NCBI GenBank assembly: GCA_902806575.1
Contig: CADCXD010000007.1
Span: 930,001 to 994,000, forward strand
Source of the DNA: Jackrogersella multiformis
Taxonomy: Eukaryota > Ascomycota > Sordariomycetes > Xylariales > Hypoxylaceae
Direction: 5' to 3'
Length of the DNA stretch: 64,000 bases
Part shown: piece by piece, positions 33,915 through 45,245 of the stretch
How the letters are laid out: each line of letters opens with the position of its first letter
Position numbering within the stretch: the first letter of the stretch is position 1
Translations under genes and position numbers: made by a program
The notes under the pieces: generated by a model
Databases searched by the model: none
Seen by the model: the letters and a program-made list of their open reading frames with translations, nothing else
Told to the model about the DNA's origin: nothing

Positions 33915-36716
33915 ATGTATTTAATCCTCCTCGCCGCTTTGGCAGCTTTCACTGTGGGCGCTTTGAAGGTAGTCGATTTGTCCGACACAACTTGGAAACT
34001 CAGAAATGAGGAGATGAATATCTCGGTCCCTGGCCAAATTCCCTCATATGTGCATCTGGATTTGTACGCATCGCAAGTAATAGACGACCCGTACTATGGA
34101 CTAAATGACTTTAATCTGCGCTGGATCGCTCTGTCGAACTGGAATTACACCACTCGGCTCTCAGGGCTGTCGACAGCAGAAAATATTAGCACATTCATTC
34201 TATTCAATGGTCTCGATATCTTCGCCGATATCCAGCTCTGTTCGCAGTCTATAGCAAGCACAAATAATCAATTCCGCCAATACTTTTTCAATATTACAGA
34301 TATCTTATATAGCTGCGCATCTAGCTCCCCAGAGCTTCAAATCGAGTTCGGCAGTGCTCCTAAGATCGCCGAGGACATCGCCAACCAGCCCGGACAGGAG
34401 ACCTGGCCATGGGGGGTCGAAGGGCTGTTCGAATTCACCCATCGCCAGTTTATTCGAAAAGAGCAATCGGACTTTGGCTGGGATTGGGGTCCCGCATTCG
34501 CTCCAGCGGGAATTTGGCAGAAGGCGTGGATAATACAGCTTCACGAGGATGAGTTTTACGTTCGCAACTCGCTGTTGGATTTATACCGTGAAGGTCAACT
34601 AAACAACCTCCCACCAGACCAGACTGCCAAATGGGTACTGAACGCTAGTGTCGACGTAATCGGCACCGTACCGGAGGGCGCCAACATGAATTTCAAGATT
34701 GTCGATATTGCTACGCAAGAAGAAGTTAGCACTGGAACTATGCTAAACGTAACGAATAACGAAGATGTAATTACCGGCTCTGCTGTCCTCGACGAAAACG
34801 ACTACAAGTTATGGTGGCCAAGTGGATTAGGACCGCAAAACCTTTACAACATTAACATTGAAGTAGTATCGGGGTCGGGAAGGATTCTGTCTTCGGTGAC
34901 GAAGCGGACTGGATTTCGAACTATCGTCTTGAATATGGATGTGGTCTCAGATGAAGAATTGTCCAAGGGAATAGCTCCAGGTAACCATTGGCATTTCGAG
35001 GTGAATGGCCAGCCATTTTATGCCAAAGGAAGCAATTTTATTCCTCCGGATGCGTTCTGGCCGCGAGTAACTCCAACCAAGATCCGGCAACTCTTCAACT
35101 CCGCAGTAGCCGGAAACCAAAATATGCTTCGCGTCTGGGCGAGTGGTGCCTATTCTCCAGACTTTATGTACGATATTGCAGACGAGTTGGGAATTCTGCT
35201 CTGGTCAGAATTCGCATTTAGCGATTCCCTTTACCCCGTCGACCAGGATTTCCTCGAGAACTGCCGGCTAGAAGCAGTGTACCAAGTCCGGCGTGTTAAC
35301 CACCACCCCTCGTTAGCTCTCTGGGCTGGTGGCAACGAGATCGAGTCTTTAGAGCTCTCGTCGGTTAAGGATGCAGCGCCAGAGATGTACGATCGTTACC
35401 AGCAAGAGTACGAGACTTTGTTCTTACGCACACTCCTGCCAGCTGTTTACGGCAACAGTCGTAGTATCACATACACGCCGAGCAGCACGTCGAATGGGTA
35501 TTTATCTATCAATTTCGACAACCCGATCCCGATCACCGAGCGCTACGACAATGCTACACCCGGGGCGATCTACGGAGATTCAGATTATTACAACTACCGC
35601 ACGAACCAGGCATTCAACATATCTAGTTATCCGGTGGGTAGGTTCGCGAACGAATTCGGCTTCCACAGCATGCCAAGCATCAACTCGTGGAAACAAGCCG
35701 TCGCAAAAGAGGACCTCAGTTTCAACAGCTCGACTGTCGTCCTTCGAAACCACCACTACCCAGCTGGTGGGCTCAACACGACGAACTTCGCAAATGCGAG
35801 CAAGGGCATGGCCGAGATGACCATCGCCGTGCAACTGTACTATCCGGCACCGTCGAAAGCGGACCCCATGGCCAACTTTTCCGCCTGGATACACTCGACG
35901 CAGATCTTCCAGGCCGACTTCTACAAGAGCCAGATCCAGTTCTACCGCGCCGGCTCTGGGAAGCCAGAGCACCAGCTCGGCAGCCTGTACTGGCAGCTCG
36001 AGGATATCTGGCAGGCGCCCACGTGGGCGGGAATCGAGTATGATGGCAGATGGAAAATGCTGCACAGTGTGGCCAAGGACATCTACCAGCCTGTCATCAT
36101 CGCGCCGCTATGGAATGTATCGACTGGCATCCTGCAAGTGTACGCGGTGAGCGATCTATGGGAGCAGGTGAAGGGCAAAGCGAGTCTTGGATGGGTCGGT
36201 TGGGACGGAAGCGTCATCAACCTCGACCCCGAGGCACAAGACGTAGAGTTTGCCGTCGGAGCGCTAAACGCCACGCTGCTAGCGACGTTAGACATCGCCA
36301 ACTTGACATCAAACCAGGCCCTTAACGCCAGCGACGCCATATTCGTGGCGAACCTAACGGCGTCAGGGAAGCCGCCGAACACCAACGCGACTAAAACCTA
36401 CACGCACAGCAACTGGTTCACGCCCACGCCTCTGGCCTCAGCGGCGCTAGTAGACCCGGGATTAAGCATCGAACACGACGACAGCGTCGGTGAGTTTGTA
36501 GTGCGGGCTGAAAAGGGGACGAGCATCTGGACTTGGGTGAGCCTGGAGGAGGAGGACGCCGACGAGGTTATCGTTGCTTTTGACGATAATGGGTTTTTGC
36601 TAAGGAAGGGGGAGGAGAAGCGCATTAGGTACAGCGTGATTAGTGGTAGTGGACGAAAAGTGGGATGGGAGGATCGGGTCGGCGTGAGCAGCATTTGGGA
36701 CAATACCTTACCGTAA
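33915..36716 (+). CDS. mndA: Beta-mannosidase, secreted (GH2)
   Basis: This intronless 933-residue protein is a GH2 beta-mannosidase (EC 3.2.1.25), which removes terminal beta-1,4-mannose from manno-oligosaccharides. A signal peptide is clear (MYLILLAALAAFTVGA). The N-terminal sugar-binding domain contains DDPYYGLNDFNLRWIA, and the family mark FGWDWGPAFAPAGIW lies at about 194-208. The (beta/alpha)8 domain has NGQPFYAKGSNFIPPDAFWPR. The acid/base is E475 in WAGGNEIES and the nucleophile is probably E580 in FANEFGFHSMPS. The C-terminal domains follow WQLEDIWQAPTWAGIEYDG. Many N-glycosylation sequons fit a secreted enzyme. Length fits the Aspergillus MndA group. The start has no competing upstream ATG in frame. 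Confidence 0.95.
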   Translation: MYLILLAALAAFTVGALKVVDLSDTTWKLRNEEMNISVPGQIPSYVHLDLYASQVIDDPYYGLNDFNLRWIALSNWNYTTRLSGLSTAENISTFILFNGLDIFADIQLCSQSIASTNNQFRQYFFNITDILYSCASSSPELQIEFGSAPKIAEDIANQPGQETWPWGVEGLFEFTHRQFIRKEQSDFGWDWGPAFAPAGIWQKAWIIQLHEDEFYVRNSLLDLYREGQLNNLPPDQTAKWVLNASVDVIGTVPEGANMNFKIVDIATQEEVSTGTMLNVTNNEDVITGSAVLDENDYKLWWPSGLGPQNLYNINIEVVSGSGRILSSVTKRTGFRTIVLNMDVVSDEELSKGIAPGNHWHFEVNGQPFYAKGSNFIPPDAFWPRVTPTKIRQLFNSAVAGNQNMLRVWASGAYSPDFMYDIADELGILLWSEFAFSDSLYPVDQDFLENCRLEAVYQVRRVNHHPSLALWAGGNEIESLELSSVKDAAPEMYDRYQQEYETLFLRTLLPAVYGNSRSITYTPSSTSNGYLSINFDNPIPITERYDNATPGAIYGDSDYYNYRTNQAFNISSYPVGRFANEFGFHSMPSINSWKQAVAKEDLSFNSSTVVLRNHHYPAGGLNTTNFANASKGMAEMTIAVQLYYPAPSKADPMANFSAWIHSTQIFQADFYKSQIQFYRAGSGKPEHQLGSLYWQLEDIWQAPTWAGIEYDGRWKMLHSVAKDIYQPVIIAPLWNVSTGILQVYAVSDLWEQVKGKASLGWVGWDGSVINLDPEAQDVEFAVGALNATLLATLDIANLTSNQALNASDAIFVANLTASGKPPNTNATKTYTHSNWFTPTPLASAALVDPGLSIEHDDSVGEFVVRAEKGTSIWTWVSLEEEDADEVIVAFDDNGFLLRKGEEKRIRYSVISGSGRKVGWEDRVGVSSIWDNTLP

Positions 36717-37154
36717 AAGAAGTAAACATTAAAGATTGAGTCTCATATGGTTACCTCAATTTATGAGATGAAGAATAAGCTAAATGTAGGTATCTACCTA
36801 AGCAGGCTAGGTGTAGGAGGAATATATAAATAGGGGAATAGGGGTATAGGGGTATAATATCTTATCAAAAGCCAGCTCTCTCGCACAGACCACCTTAACC
36901 CCCCTAAAATCTTATAATCTAATTGGCTATTCATCGTCGCTTTTCGCGCTAACCCTTAATAAGATAGCCACACTGACATTTGATTGGTTTATTCACCTTA
37001 CATGGTCCACTTATCGTATAATCGCGACAAATCAAAATTCTCCGATAACGTCTTGTAAGGAATTTCCTAATCGAGTATAACGGAAAAAACCCATGTCGAC
37101 ACAATAAACCTCGATAAACTCGGGCAAGGATAAAATAACAGTTTAACTAACGAG
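36717..37154. other. intergenic region between mndA and APH-like gene
   Basis: The spacer is AT-rich, with a TATATAAATAGG-like sequence at about 36824 and GGGGTATA repeats after it. No ORF is supported. It presumably includes the promoter of the gene at 37155. Confidence 0.45.
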
Positions 37155-38668
37155 ATGGCGGGTTTGAAAATCAAAATTTCAGTTTTACTGATAGGGTTGG
37201 CGGTTATATTAACCTGGCCCACTGTACGAACACAAATACAGCTCGTAGGCTTCAAGTTATCAACTATGCGCCATGCCGCCCCCATCTCGCCCGAGCACGC
37301 GGCCGCGATCATGCTATCCTGGCACTCCCTCGAGGTAGTCTCGTGCCGGAAGCTGCAGACGCTATGGGCGGGCTACGGGTACATCTATGAGGTTACGGCT
37401 CGCGCCGCCGCCGCGGACGACGATGGGAAGAGCGCGGACCCGCTTCCGCTGATACTCAAGTTCATCGCGCCGCCGCGGACGCGCCCGGATTCCGAGGACG
37501 AAGGCCACCTGCGGAAACTGATGAGCTACGAGGTCGAACAGTACTTCTACGGCTCGGTGGCCCCGCTGCTGGAGCGCGGGATTGCGGTGGCGCGCTACGT
37601 TGCTACTACGCGGGAGGCGCGTGGGAGGCCTGGCGCTGAGTTGCTTGAGGGTGTGACTGCGACGAGTAGGTGACCCCCTTTTATTTATAAGAGTGCGCAA
37701 ACTACCCTGTCTTTACACTGCTTTGGCGTTGGAATTTCATTATATAAGTCAATGCATGATTGAAGCTTGTCAGATATGACAAGACCGGTTTGAGATGCCC
37801 GATTAATAGGAAATGTTAACTTGTCTCGACTGTAGTCATGACCGACCTGAGACCCCCTTTCCCAATTGCCGCGGGGAACAGGGCGGAACTCAATGAGCGA
37901 CAGGTTCACGCTGCGTTAGACTGGCTATCTAGTTTCCACAGAACAAGCCGAAAATTGGTACCCGATAGTCTTGAAGGGTTTCTGCGCCCACCGCTCGAGG
38001 AAGCTAAGAGGAGGCGGGACGGAGATAATTCAGGAACGCAGTTATGGCTTAATGGGGGCTACACATATCTTGCCACTCGCCGCAAGGAATACGCTGCCCT
38101 CTCCGAAGACGAGGACTCGGAATGGTCCGCGGTACTCTGCATTCCGACCATCACGGGCGGGCAGTCGATCTCCGAGATGGTAGCTGACTTTTTGACGCCG
38201 CGTGGCCGGGATTACGAGACGCTCATCCACGGGGATGTCAAGTCCGAGAATCTGTTCACCACACAGTCCGGCGACAGAGTTGCGTTCTTCGATTTCCAAT
38301 ACGTCGGCCTCGGGCTCGGGGTCTGCGACCTCGCCAAGCTATTTACGTGCTCGGTGCCGCTAAGGCTACTTGTAGACGACGAGAGGAATATCCCAAGCGA
38401 GCTTCCAATGGGCCAGGGCGAGAAGAAGCTCCTGGAATACTACCACTCGAAATTAATTAGCGATTTTAACGACTCTCAAGGACGAACTCAGAAATATGAT
38501 TGGGACGTCTTTGTTCGGCATTGGGAAACTGCATTAGTAGATTGGTTGAGGTTCCAAGCTTCTTGGGGGTTCTGGGGTAACACGGATTGGCTCGAGGCCA
38601 GAGTTCGTTCGATTCTGGAAGACCAGCAGTGGAGAGACTGGCTTCAGGAGAAGTGTAGCTTAATATAG
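37155..38668 (+). CDS. APH-fold kinase-like protein with N-terminal membrane segment
   Basis: Two exons (37155-37665 and 37836-38668) give 447 residues. The donor GTAGGT is the only one that keeps the frame into MTDLRPPFPI. The fold is that of the aminoglycoside phosphotransferase/CHK-like protein kinases. The catalytic loop is HGDVKSEN (Asp304) and the metal-binding motif is FFDFQY (Asp323), followed by GLGLGVCDLAKLF. The N-lobe is weaker: LILKFIAPP supplies the likely ATP-binding lysine. Residues 8-24 (ISVLLIGLAVILTWPTV) form a membrane anchor or signal segment. The substrate is not known; relatives act on small molecules. All core catalytic residues are present, so it may be active. Confidence 0.8.
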
Positions 38669-39425
38669 ATGGACCTTCTTATTGTATATATCCACTAGGT
38701 TACCTAGGTAGATGTAGAATTTTCTCGCTATATCGTAACCCCTTTTGAGAAGAATATCTGTTGACTAGGTACCTTAAGCATGACCTGTTGAGAATTTTCT
38801 GCTCCTGAATAATATACGATGTGAATTTTGAATTATTCAGAACAGTTTATCCAATGCCTTAGAGTAACAGTAAAAGTCTTGTGATTGCCGAATTGGGGTC
38901 GGTCCGGGTTCGTATGAGGAGGAGGGCTCGGCAAAGCGACTCTCCAGGAACTGCATCGCCTTTATCCAATCATGGTCAAATTCAAGTTGCCGATATGGGG
39001 TTCAACGTTCCCCCCATTAGATCGTCAATATTGCAGCATCGTGTGGGGTTTAAGATCAAGCGATCCTTGGAACCCATGTGGGAGTGAGAGGGTAGATGTG
39101 TACCGCATGCATTTCCCGAACAGACTCCCTATGAAATCCATTGAAACTCTCTGCTCGGTCCAATTCTTACCTAAGGGTATGGATTATGGCTGAAGTCGTG
39201 TTAGTGTTACTAGGTAGTCAGCTAACTGACAATCCGGGGATAAAGTGGAGGGGATATATTTGCCTATTTCCAAGATATACCACTATCTACTACGTCAAGC
39301 ACCATCATCAATGCTCGACAGCTAAAATAACAAAAAGTTAACTTTCTAATTTACCGACCACCTACATCTCTAATCCCTTCTGTCGACTGTAACCTCCGTA
39401 TACTAATTAAGAAACGCGAGAGAAA
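38669..39425. other. intergenic spacer, no gene recognised
   Basis: Only overlapping short ORFs without family features are seen. One ACCTAGGTAG copy occurs near 38702. Confidence 0.5.
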
Positions 39426-40364
39426 ATGTCTTTCCCGTATAAGAATGTTCTCTTAATCGGCGCCACGGCCGGCATCGGTCTCGCGCTAGCCGAGCGCATG
39501 ATCGAGAACGGCATCTTCGTGATCGGCGTCGGCCGCCGCAAGGAAAGACTCGACGCATTCGTAGCTAAGCACGGGCCGGACAAGGCCGCGGCGTCGCAGT
39601 TCGACATCACCGACTTCGACAAGATCGAGGCGTGGGTCAAGGAGTGAGCACTCCTCCCTCCCTCCCTATATACATACAATCCGCAAGACTCTCCCCCTCG
39701 AAGGACAAGACCTACAGAATACAAAAGGGGGCCGAGAGGTGCCAGGGCTAGATAGACAAACTAACCTGACGCGCGCAGAATAACGACGGCATACCCGGCC
39801 ATCGACGCCGTCGTCCTCAACTCCGGCATCCAGCGCACGCTGGACTTCACCAAGCCGCAAGCCATCGACCTGGGGCGCACGATACAAGAGCTCAACACGA
39901 ACTACACGGCCTACCTGTACCTGATCACGTACCTGCTGCCGCACCTGCAGGCCGTAGCGCCGGCGCCGGCGGCGCTGGTCGGGGTGTCGTCGGGGCTGGC
40001 GCTGGTGCCGCTGCCGCGGTGCGGGAACTACTGCGCGACGAAGGCGGCGCTGCACTCGCTGCTGTGGTCGGTGCGCGCGCAGCTGGGCCGCGACGCGCGC
40101 AGCCGCCACGTCCGCGTCGTCGAGATCCTGCCGCCGGCCGTGCGCACCGAGCTGCACTCCCAGCAGCCCGAGCTGGTCGCCATCGGCGAGGCCGACATCG
40201 GCATCCCGCTGGCGCAGTTCACGGACGAGGCCTGGGCCGGGCTCGCGCGCGGCGAAGAGGAAATCCCCGTCGGCATTGTCAAGGATCGCTTCGATGCCGT
40301 CGAGGAGCCCAGGCGCGCGCAGTTCCGCCGCATGGTGGAGATTTTCCTCGGGGGGAAGAAGTGA
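39426..40364 (+). CDS. Short-chain dehydrogenase/reductase
   Basis: Two exons (39426-39643 and 39779-40364) give 267 residues, a classical SDR. The cofactor motif is GATAGIG after the first strand (VLLIGATAGIG). NSG (LNSGIQR) stands in place of the usual NAG. The catalytic serine is in GVSSG (143-144) and the Y-x3-K pair is Y157/K161 (NYCATKAA). The C-terminal part PPAVRTELHS matches the usual P-G-x-x-x-T region. The R-R-K after the second strand (GVGRRKERL) suggests preference for NADP. Relatives are the DltE-like SDRs of fungi. The substrate cannot be told. Exon 2 is markedly GC-rich compared with exon 1 and the spacers. The intron is 135 bases with GTGAGC and GCAG ends. Confidence 0.88.
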
Positions 40365-41371
40365 CGACTAAGGGGGTGGAGGTTGTGAGGTTGTGGTGTG
40401 TTTTGGGGGGGAGGGAGATGTTTCTTGTTGGAGGTGGAAGAATGAGGAGTTTTTACCGGGGTGGAAAGGGTGTGACCTAGGGGCTGGGCGTAAGGGACAG
40501 ACGGGTGACCGCCGCAGCTGAGAGGCGCTGTAAGCCAGCCTGCTATTAGCGTTATTTAGGTGGGTAGTCACTGAAAGGAGACGCCAGAGTAAAATCCAGG
40601 TACAACTTATACCTAAGATACCTAGTACCTCCTTAGGTACTTACCTATAAGATTAGGTACATTTAAAATTGAAGGCTTTTCATAATATAAGGAGGTATTA
40701 AGTCATAAAGTAAGATATACTTCTCTTCAAGCTTATGATATAATTCAGCCTGCTATTTAGCACTCTTTCAGTTGTGATGATTTGACGATATACCGAAAAT
40801 CGGTTCCCTGATGGACCGCAAGATGTCTGCAGCTCCGGGAAGAATCGGATTCAATATCTTCGACTACGACAGGTGAAGTTTTATGCAGCAAGTCTATGAA
40901 ACCCCTTGCACCAGATTAAACATACCATTCCTTTTTTTAAGGTGTTCGATTGTCAGTTCCACTCCGATGAGAGGAGAATTCCTCCATGTTTCTCGACTTA
41001 CTGTGGAGACGATATATACAAGTGGTTTCTGGGCGCTCGTAAAAACCACCCAATGAGACGGGCATATATATATATATATAGATAGACACGGCTAGGCGGC
41101 TAGAGTGACGTGTTGCCTTAAGAGTCGGAATCTAGACAGAATAGGTGTAGCTCGCAGAGCCGCGTTCATTGACTTCTTTCCATACATAAGTTTCGTGATA
41201 GGTATGTGTATTATTACCTCTTTGACTTGCCTTCCTACCAACCCAAACCATCCCAATATCGGTGCCTATGGTATATAAAAACTCATGCACCAGACGCCAT
41301 AGCGCCCAGGAAAGAAAGCATACATAGGTAAGTTACGAGAGAGAGCGCAAACCTTCCTCATCTCTTCTCCA
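40365..41371. other. spacer with TA microsatellite
   Basis: This spacer lies between converging genes. A TA repeat is present at about 41065-41080. There is no supported ORF or RNA gene. Confidence 0.5.
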
Positions 41372-42158
41372 TCAAGACTTCCATTCGTCTCTCCCCAGCC
41401 TCACGATATCGGCCTGCTCTAGGATCCAGTACTTGCTCGGTGCCTTGCCCTCGGCGGCCAAGATAGTCGCATGAACGGCGGCGCGCCCGATGACCTCCGC
41501 CTCTTGGCCCCATCTGTCCTCGAGGCTCTGGCTGATGTTGCTGAGGCTGCGCACGAGCGTGTTGAACAGCGGCCCGCCCGTGTGTTCGACCTCGCGCGCG
41601 CCGAGGATGAGGCCCGGCCGTAGGATGATCGCCTGGTCGAAGTCGAGGCTCTTGACGGTGTCTTCCACGCCGTTCTTCATCTTGGAGTAGGGCACGTAGC
41701 TGCTGAACAGACCGCGCGTCCCGACCGACGACATGAAGACGTAAGTCTTGACGCCGGCGGCGCGCGCGGCGTTGGCTAGCTCGATGTTCACTGCGCGAGT
41801 TGGGACTTGTGGTCAGTCTCGTCTGCTCTGCACCGAGCCGCAATCATGCGAAGGGCCCGAGCGGCTGGGACTTACGGTCATGGTCGATCTTCCACTGGTT
41901 CGCGATGCCGCCAGCTTGAGCTCGCGTCGTTCCTAAGGCGGCGAAAACTACTGGCGGCGGAGGGGTGATGGAGGTGAGTTTATGTGCCCAATTGCTATTG
42001 TCTCCCTCGATAACAGTGGTCAATTTGGGCGACTCTGCTTTTGGGAGTCGGCGGGAAATAGTGTAGACTTTTTTAAAGGCGTCGTGGCTAAGGAGAGTCG
42101 ATAATATATAGGAGCCGGTGAGGCCGGTGCTTCCGATGACTACAGCTGTGGACGCCAT
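41372..42158 (-). CDS. FMP52: FMP52-like NAD(P)-binding mitochondrial protein
   Basis: Two exons (42158-41876 and 41790-41372) give 233 residues. The protein belongs to the FMP52 family, atypical SDR/HTATIP2-like proteins attached to the mitochondrial outer membrane in yeast; the reaction is not established. The nucleotide-binding motif GSTGLTG (9-15) follows the first strand. Family marks are VFAALGTTRAQAGG, QWKIDHDLN (which spans the splice junction), VKTYVFMSSVG, YSKMKNGVEDTVKSLDF and ILRPGLILGAREVEHTG. The intron has GTAAGT and GCAG ends. Phases match and the length fits the family (about 230). The start has a normal context (CCATGG). Confidence 0.93.
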
Positions 42159-42615
42159 GGCTGTTCGGAAATAATAACTAGTTGTAGCTTAGAGTTGCTA
42201 GTACAGAATGATGAGTTTTATAAGATGAGCTTTATAAGAATAGCCCCTAGGTATTTATATAAGGCAACTTGAAAGACGTAACTTCCAAAGTTTGGACTAC
42301 CTACCTAGTATGTTCTTTACCTACCCTACCTAGGTACGTACCTAGGGTAACCTAGTAATTATCGGGTGAACAATCATGCCGCAATCTAGTACCATGACGA
42401 CTCATAATCGTAAAACGATGACACAATTCGGCGATAAAGTTATAAACCCCTAACTCTCTATCGTTATATCCCCATTCGATATGCAGTAATGCCATATCTA
42501 TCGTCGATACGCTAAAGCCTTTATTTAACAATCGTATAAACGTTCAATTATAATAATAATTAGCAGAAAATCCATAGATCGCAATAAATACAGATAAGTT
42601 CTTCTCTTTAAAGTA
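42159..42615. other. spacer with palindromes
   Basis: The spacer separates the FMP52-like start from the 3' end of the MFS gene. It contains a cluster of ACCTAGG repeats at 42297-42356, including the perfect palindrome at 42329-42346. No ORF is supported. Confidence 0.5.
42329..42346. repeat. 18-base perfect palindrome CCTAGGTACGTACCTAGG
   Basis: This is a variant of the dispersed palindrome family with a TACGTA centre. Confidence 0.9.
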
Positions 42616-44365
42616 TCAGCCTTCCGTCTCCCTCTCCCAACGTGGACGTGGACTTCTACTTCGAATCCTCTGGCTTCCGTCGCCCACTTCAAGACGAACC
42701 ATGACGGGCCTTGATTTATCAGGGCTTAAATCCTCGCTGCCACTATCAGTATCAGTGTCAGCTAGGCTTTGCAATTCCATCTCTTCGTCGGGAACACGTC
42801 TCGCACTATGTCCGTTAGGCAAGTCCGTCGGTTTGCTCTCATGCTCGTGGAGTTTCATATTCACAAACATGGCGTAAAGCCCGAAGTCGTATGCCAACCG
42901 ACAGCTTCCCGCCACAACAAACGCAATCCAGAAGCGGTCACTTGCCGCCAGAAGGCCCGTGACAGTAGGCCCCGTCGTAGCGGCAAGCGTCCTGACTGCA
43001 GCCGTGATGCCCATAACTGCCGTCCGCTCCTCGGGTTTCACCACTGCGGCGATGAATGCTGCTCGTGGCGCCTGGTCCATATTGTTTAGTCCCGCACGGA
43101 TGATCAAAAAGACCGCTGTCAGCCAAAGGTAAGGAGCAAATGGGAACAGCAAGACGGCTGCCGAAGATGGGGTGTGCGTAAACACCATCGTATTGATCAG
43201 CCCGATCTTTCGGGCCAGAGGACCAGCGAAAGATGCTGAAATCGCCCCGATAAGGTAACTAAATGAGGTGATGTCGCCGAGGGTCGACTTGGGAGGATGA
43301 AATTTTCCGTCCATGTAGTAGTTCGTCAGAGAATAGGGCACCATCCCATCGGCGAGTGAGTCAACAGCCAATAAAAACCACAACTTATACATTATCGACC
43401 GAGTTGATGGCGAAATTTGAGCGAGTCGGTTTGAGACCCACTTGAAGCTTCGAATGATCCAGTTCCGGGGTTCTCGATATGCGGGAGGGGCCTCCGGTTC
43501 TTCGAGGCCTTCGTTATTAATGTTCGCATTGGGTGCATCATCGTCCTGTGGAAGTTGCGCGTAGGTTCGTTTTAACTGTGGCAGTTCACACGAATCAGAC
43601 AACAACAAGACCAGTCCGAGATTGACCAATCCCATTATGGCGTATATCCAAAACAAGGCATGGTACGAATCGACCTCCGACCACCCATCTCTACTTTGTA
43701 GGGAGTGGAGAACTCTTCCCGATAGCTCACTTCCCAGGGACGACCCAAAGAGCGCTGTGGTGACGTGCCACGACAAGACGTCTGCTCTTGTTGAAGGGCT
43801 GGTAAGTTGCGATAGCATAGATCTAGATGATCATTAGAGATGTTCCGAATCATGGCTCTATTTTCTTAGAACAGGACTTACTCCTCTATGCTTCGAAACG
43901 GGCCAAAATCGCCGCCGGTTATACTAATAACACCGACGACTGCAGCAAGGAGCAGAATCCAGAAGTTTTCAAAAAGCGCAAAGATGACGCCGCTCAGTAT
44001 CATCAACAGGGAGCCGCCAATCAGGACTCTTCGTCTTCCGATACGGTCCGCGGCAAGCGTAAGGAATGTTCCCAGTATAACGTCTCCTAGTAGCGTAAAT
44101 GTCATGAAGAGGCCAATCTGGTGGTCTGATATCTCCAAGGCGGAGAAAAAGATGGCTGCATGTCATGTCAGCACCTCCGGATTGTCAGATCTATGCAAGC
44201 GCAAAATGGGAGCATACCTAGAATAAGCGCATTGGTCCCGTAGGCGAACATGCGGCAAGCCCGCGCCAGAATAATAAGGTAGGCATCGAGGCCGACCTCT
44301 TGTATCGCAGCGAGTCCGAATTCATGGTAAAACCACCTCAGGGGCTTTGTAATTATTTCCAGCAT
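42616..44365 (-). CDS. Major facilitator superfamily transporter
   Basis: Three exons (44365-44218, 44155-43882, 43822-42616) give 542 residues. The protein is an MFS transporter. Transmembrane helices start at about residue 24 (YLIILARACRMFAYGTNALIL). The loop 2-3 motif A is ADRIGRRR. A long cytoplasmic loop (about 240-290, with PQDDDAPNANINNEG) divides the two six-helix halves. The second half carries LWFLLAVDSLADGMVPYSL and RAGLNNMDQAPRAAFIAAVV. The tail is acidic and serine-rich and faces the cytoplasm. The family resembles fungal MFS proteins of unknown substrate; I see no sugar-transporter signature. Phases match at both introns (GTATGC/GCAG and GTAAGT/CTAG). The spacing from the divergent repeat-protein gene is 880 bases. 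Confidence 0.88.
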
Positions 44366-45245
44366 CTAGGTTAACCTAGCTTATTTACCCAGTATAAATT
44401 CTTACGAACAAAAATACATCCGGCGTGATTATGTGCAAGTATATTGAATTATTGAATTTTGTGGTATCAAGTAAGCAGAAGAGAAGCGGAAGAAAATCGA
44501 TATGGTGGCCGGCTGGGCACGGAGTCGACCTGCCGACTTCGGCGTTACGCCATTTGGTTTTCGGATACGCAACGGTTGGAGCGGAGACGACGTGGTATCG
44601 GGTATCCGGCAGGTACCTAGGTACCTAGCAATGTACATTTTACATGTATAAAGGTCCATATACCTGCCTGGATCGGTATATTAGGTACCCAGGTAGGTAC
44701 CTGGTTCTCCTCTCTACCACATTATGGAATTTTTGAAGGTACCGCTCAAGACTTAAGGTATTCATCTAATAAAATTCATAAGGCCAAATAATTCATATAT
44801 TTGAGAACTCCAACATTTAAGCTTGCACTCCCTAAGAACTAGGTAGTTTTGGGTTATTAAGTTATTAAAGTCCAAAAAGCCCTAGGAGTTCGATATAAAT
44901 GGGTCAATTCCGTTTTGCTCCTGACCTTCCTGAATCCTCTCCCTCGTCCAGTAGGTCGACTAGGAAAAGTAAGAGACTTCGAGGTCCGTGAGGGCACTCA
45001 GTAAGGAACAAAGAGAATAAACCTCTTGTACTCGAATAAACAACGCTTTCTCTTTTTTCTCTCTTGTATCGAGGTCTTTGCATTGTACCTAAACAGCTGT
45101 GTCAATAGAGAACAATAACAATTGTTCAAAGGTCTAGCGGCAGATATATAATATCAAGTCATATACCCAAAGCTTATTATTCTCAAACACAAGCCGAGAT
45201 TACCTCAAAGTCTTAAGTTAATATCAGACGCTACTAAACACCAAA
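44366..45245. promoter_or_regulatory. divergent spacer of MFS and repeat-protein genes
   Basis: The spacer has ACCTAGGT palindrome copies at 44611-44626 and 44679-44703. The 130 bases before 45246 are AT-rich. No transcription factor site is asserted. Confidence 0.45.
44611..44626. repeat. 16-base perfect palindrome AGGTACCTAGGTACCT
   Basis: This is another member of the dispersed palindrome family, located upstream of the MFS gene. Confidence 0.9.

Noticed and set aside
41065..41080. TA repeat considered as a centromeric or origin element
   Set aside because: It is too short and isolated; a simple microsatellite is sufficient.
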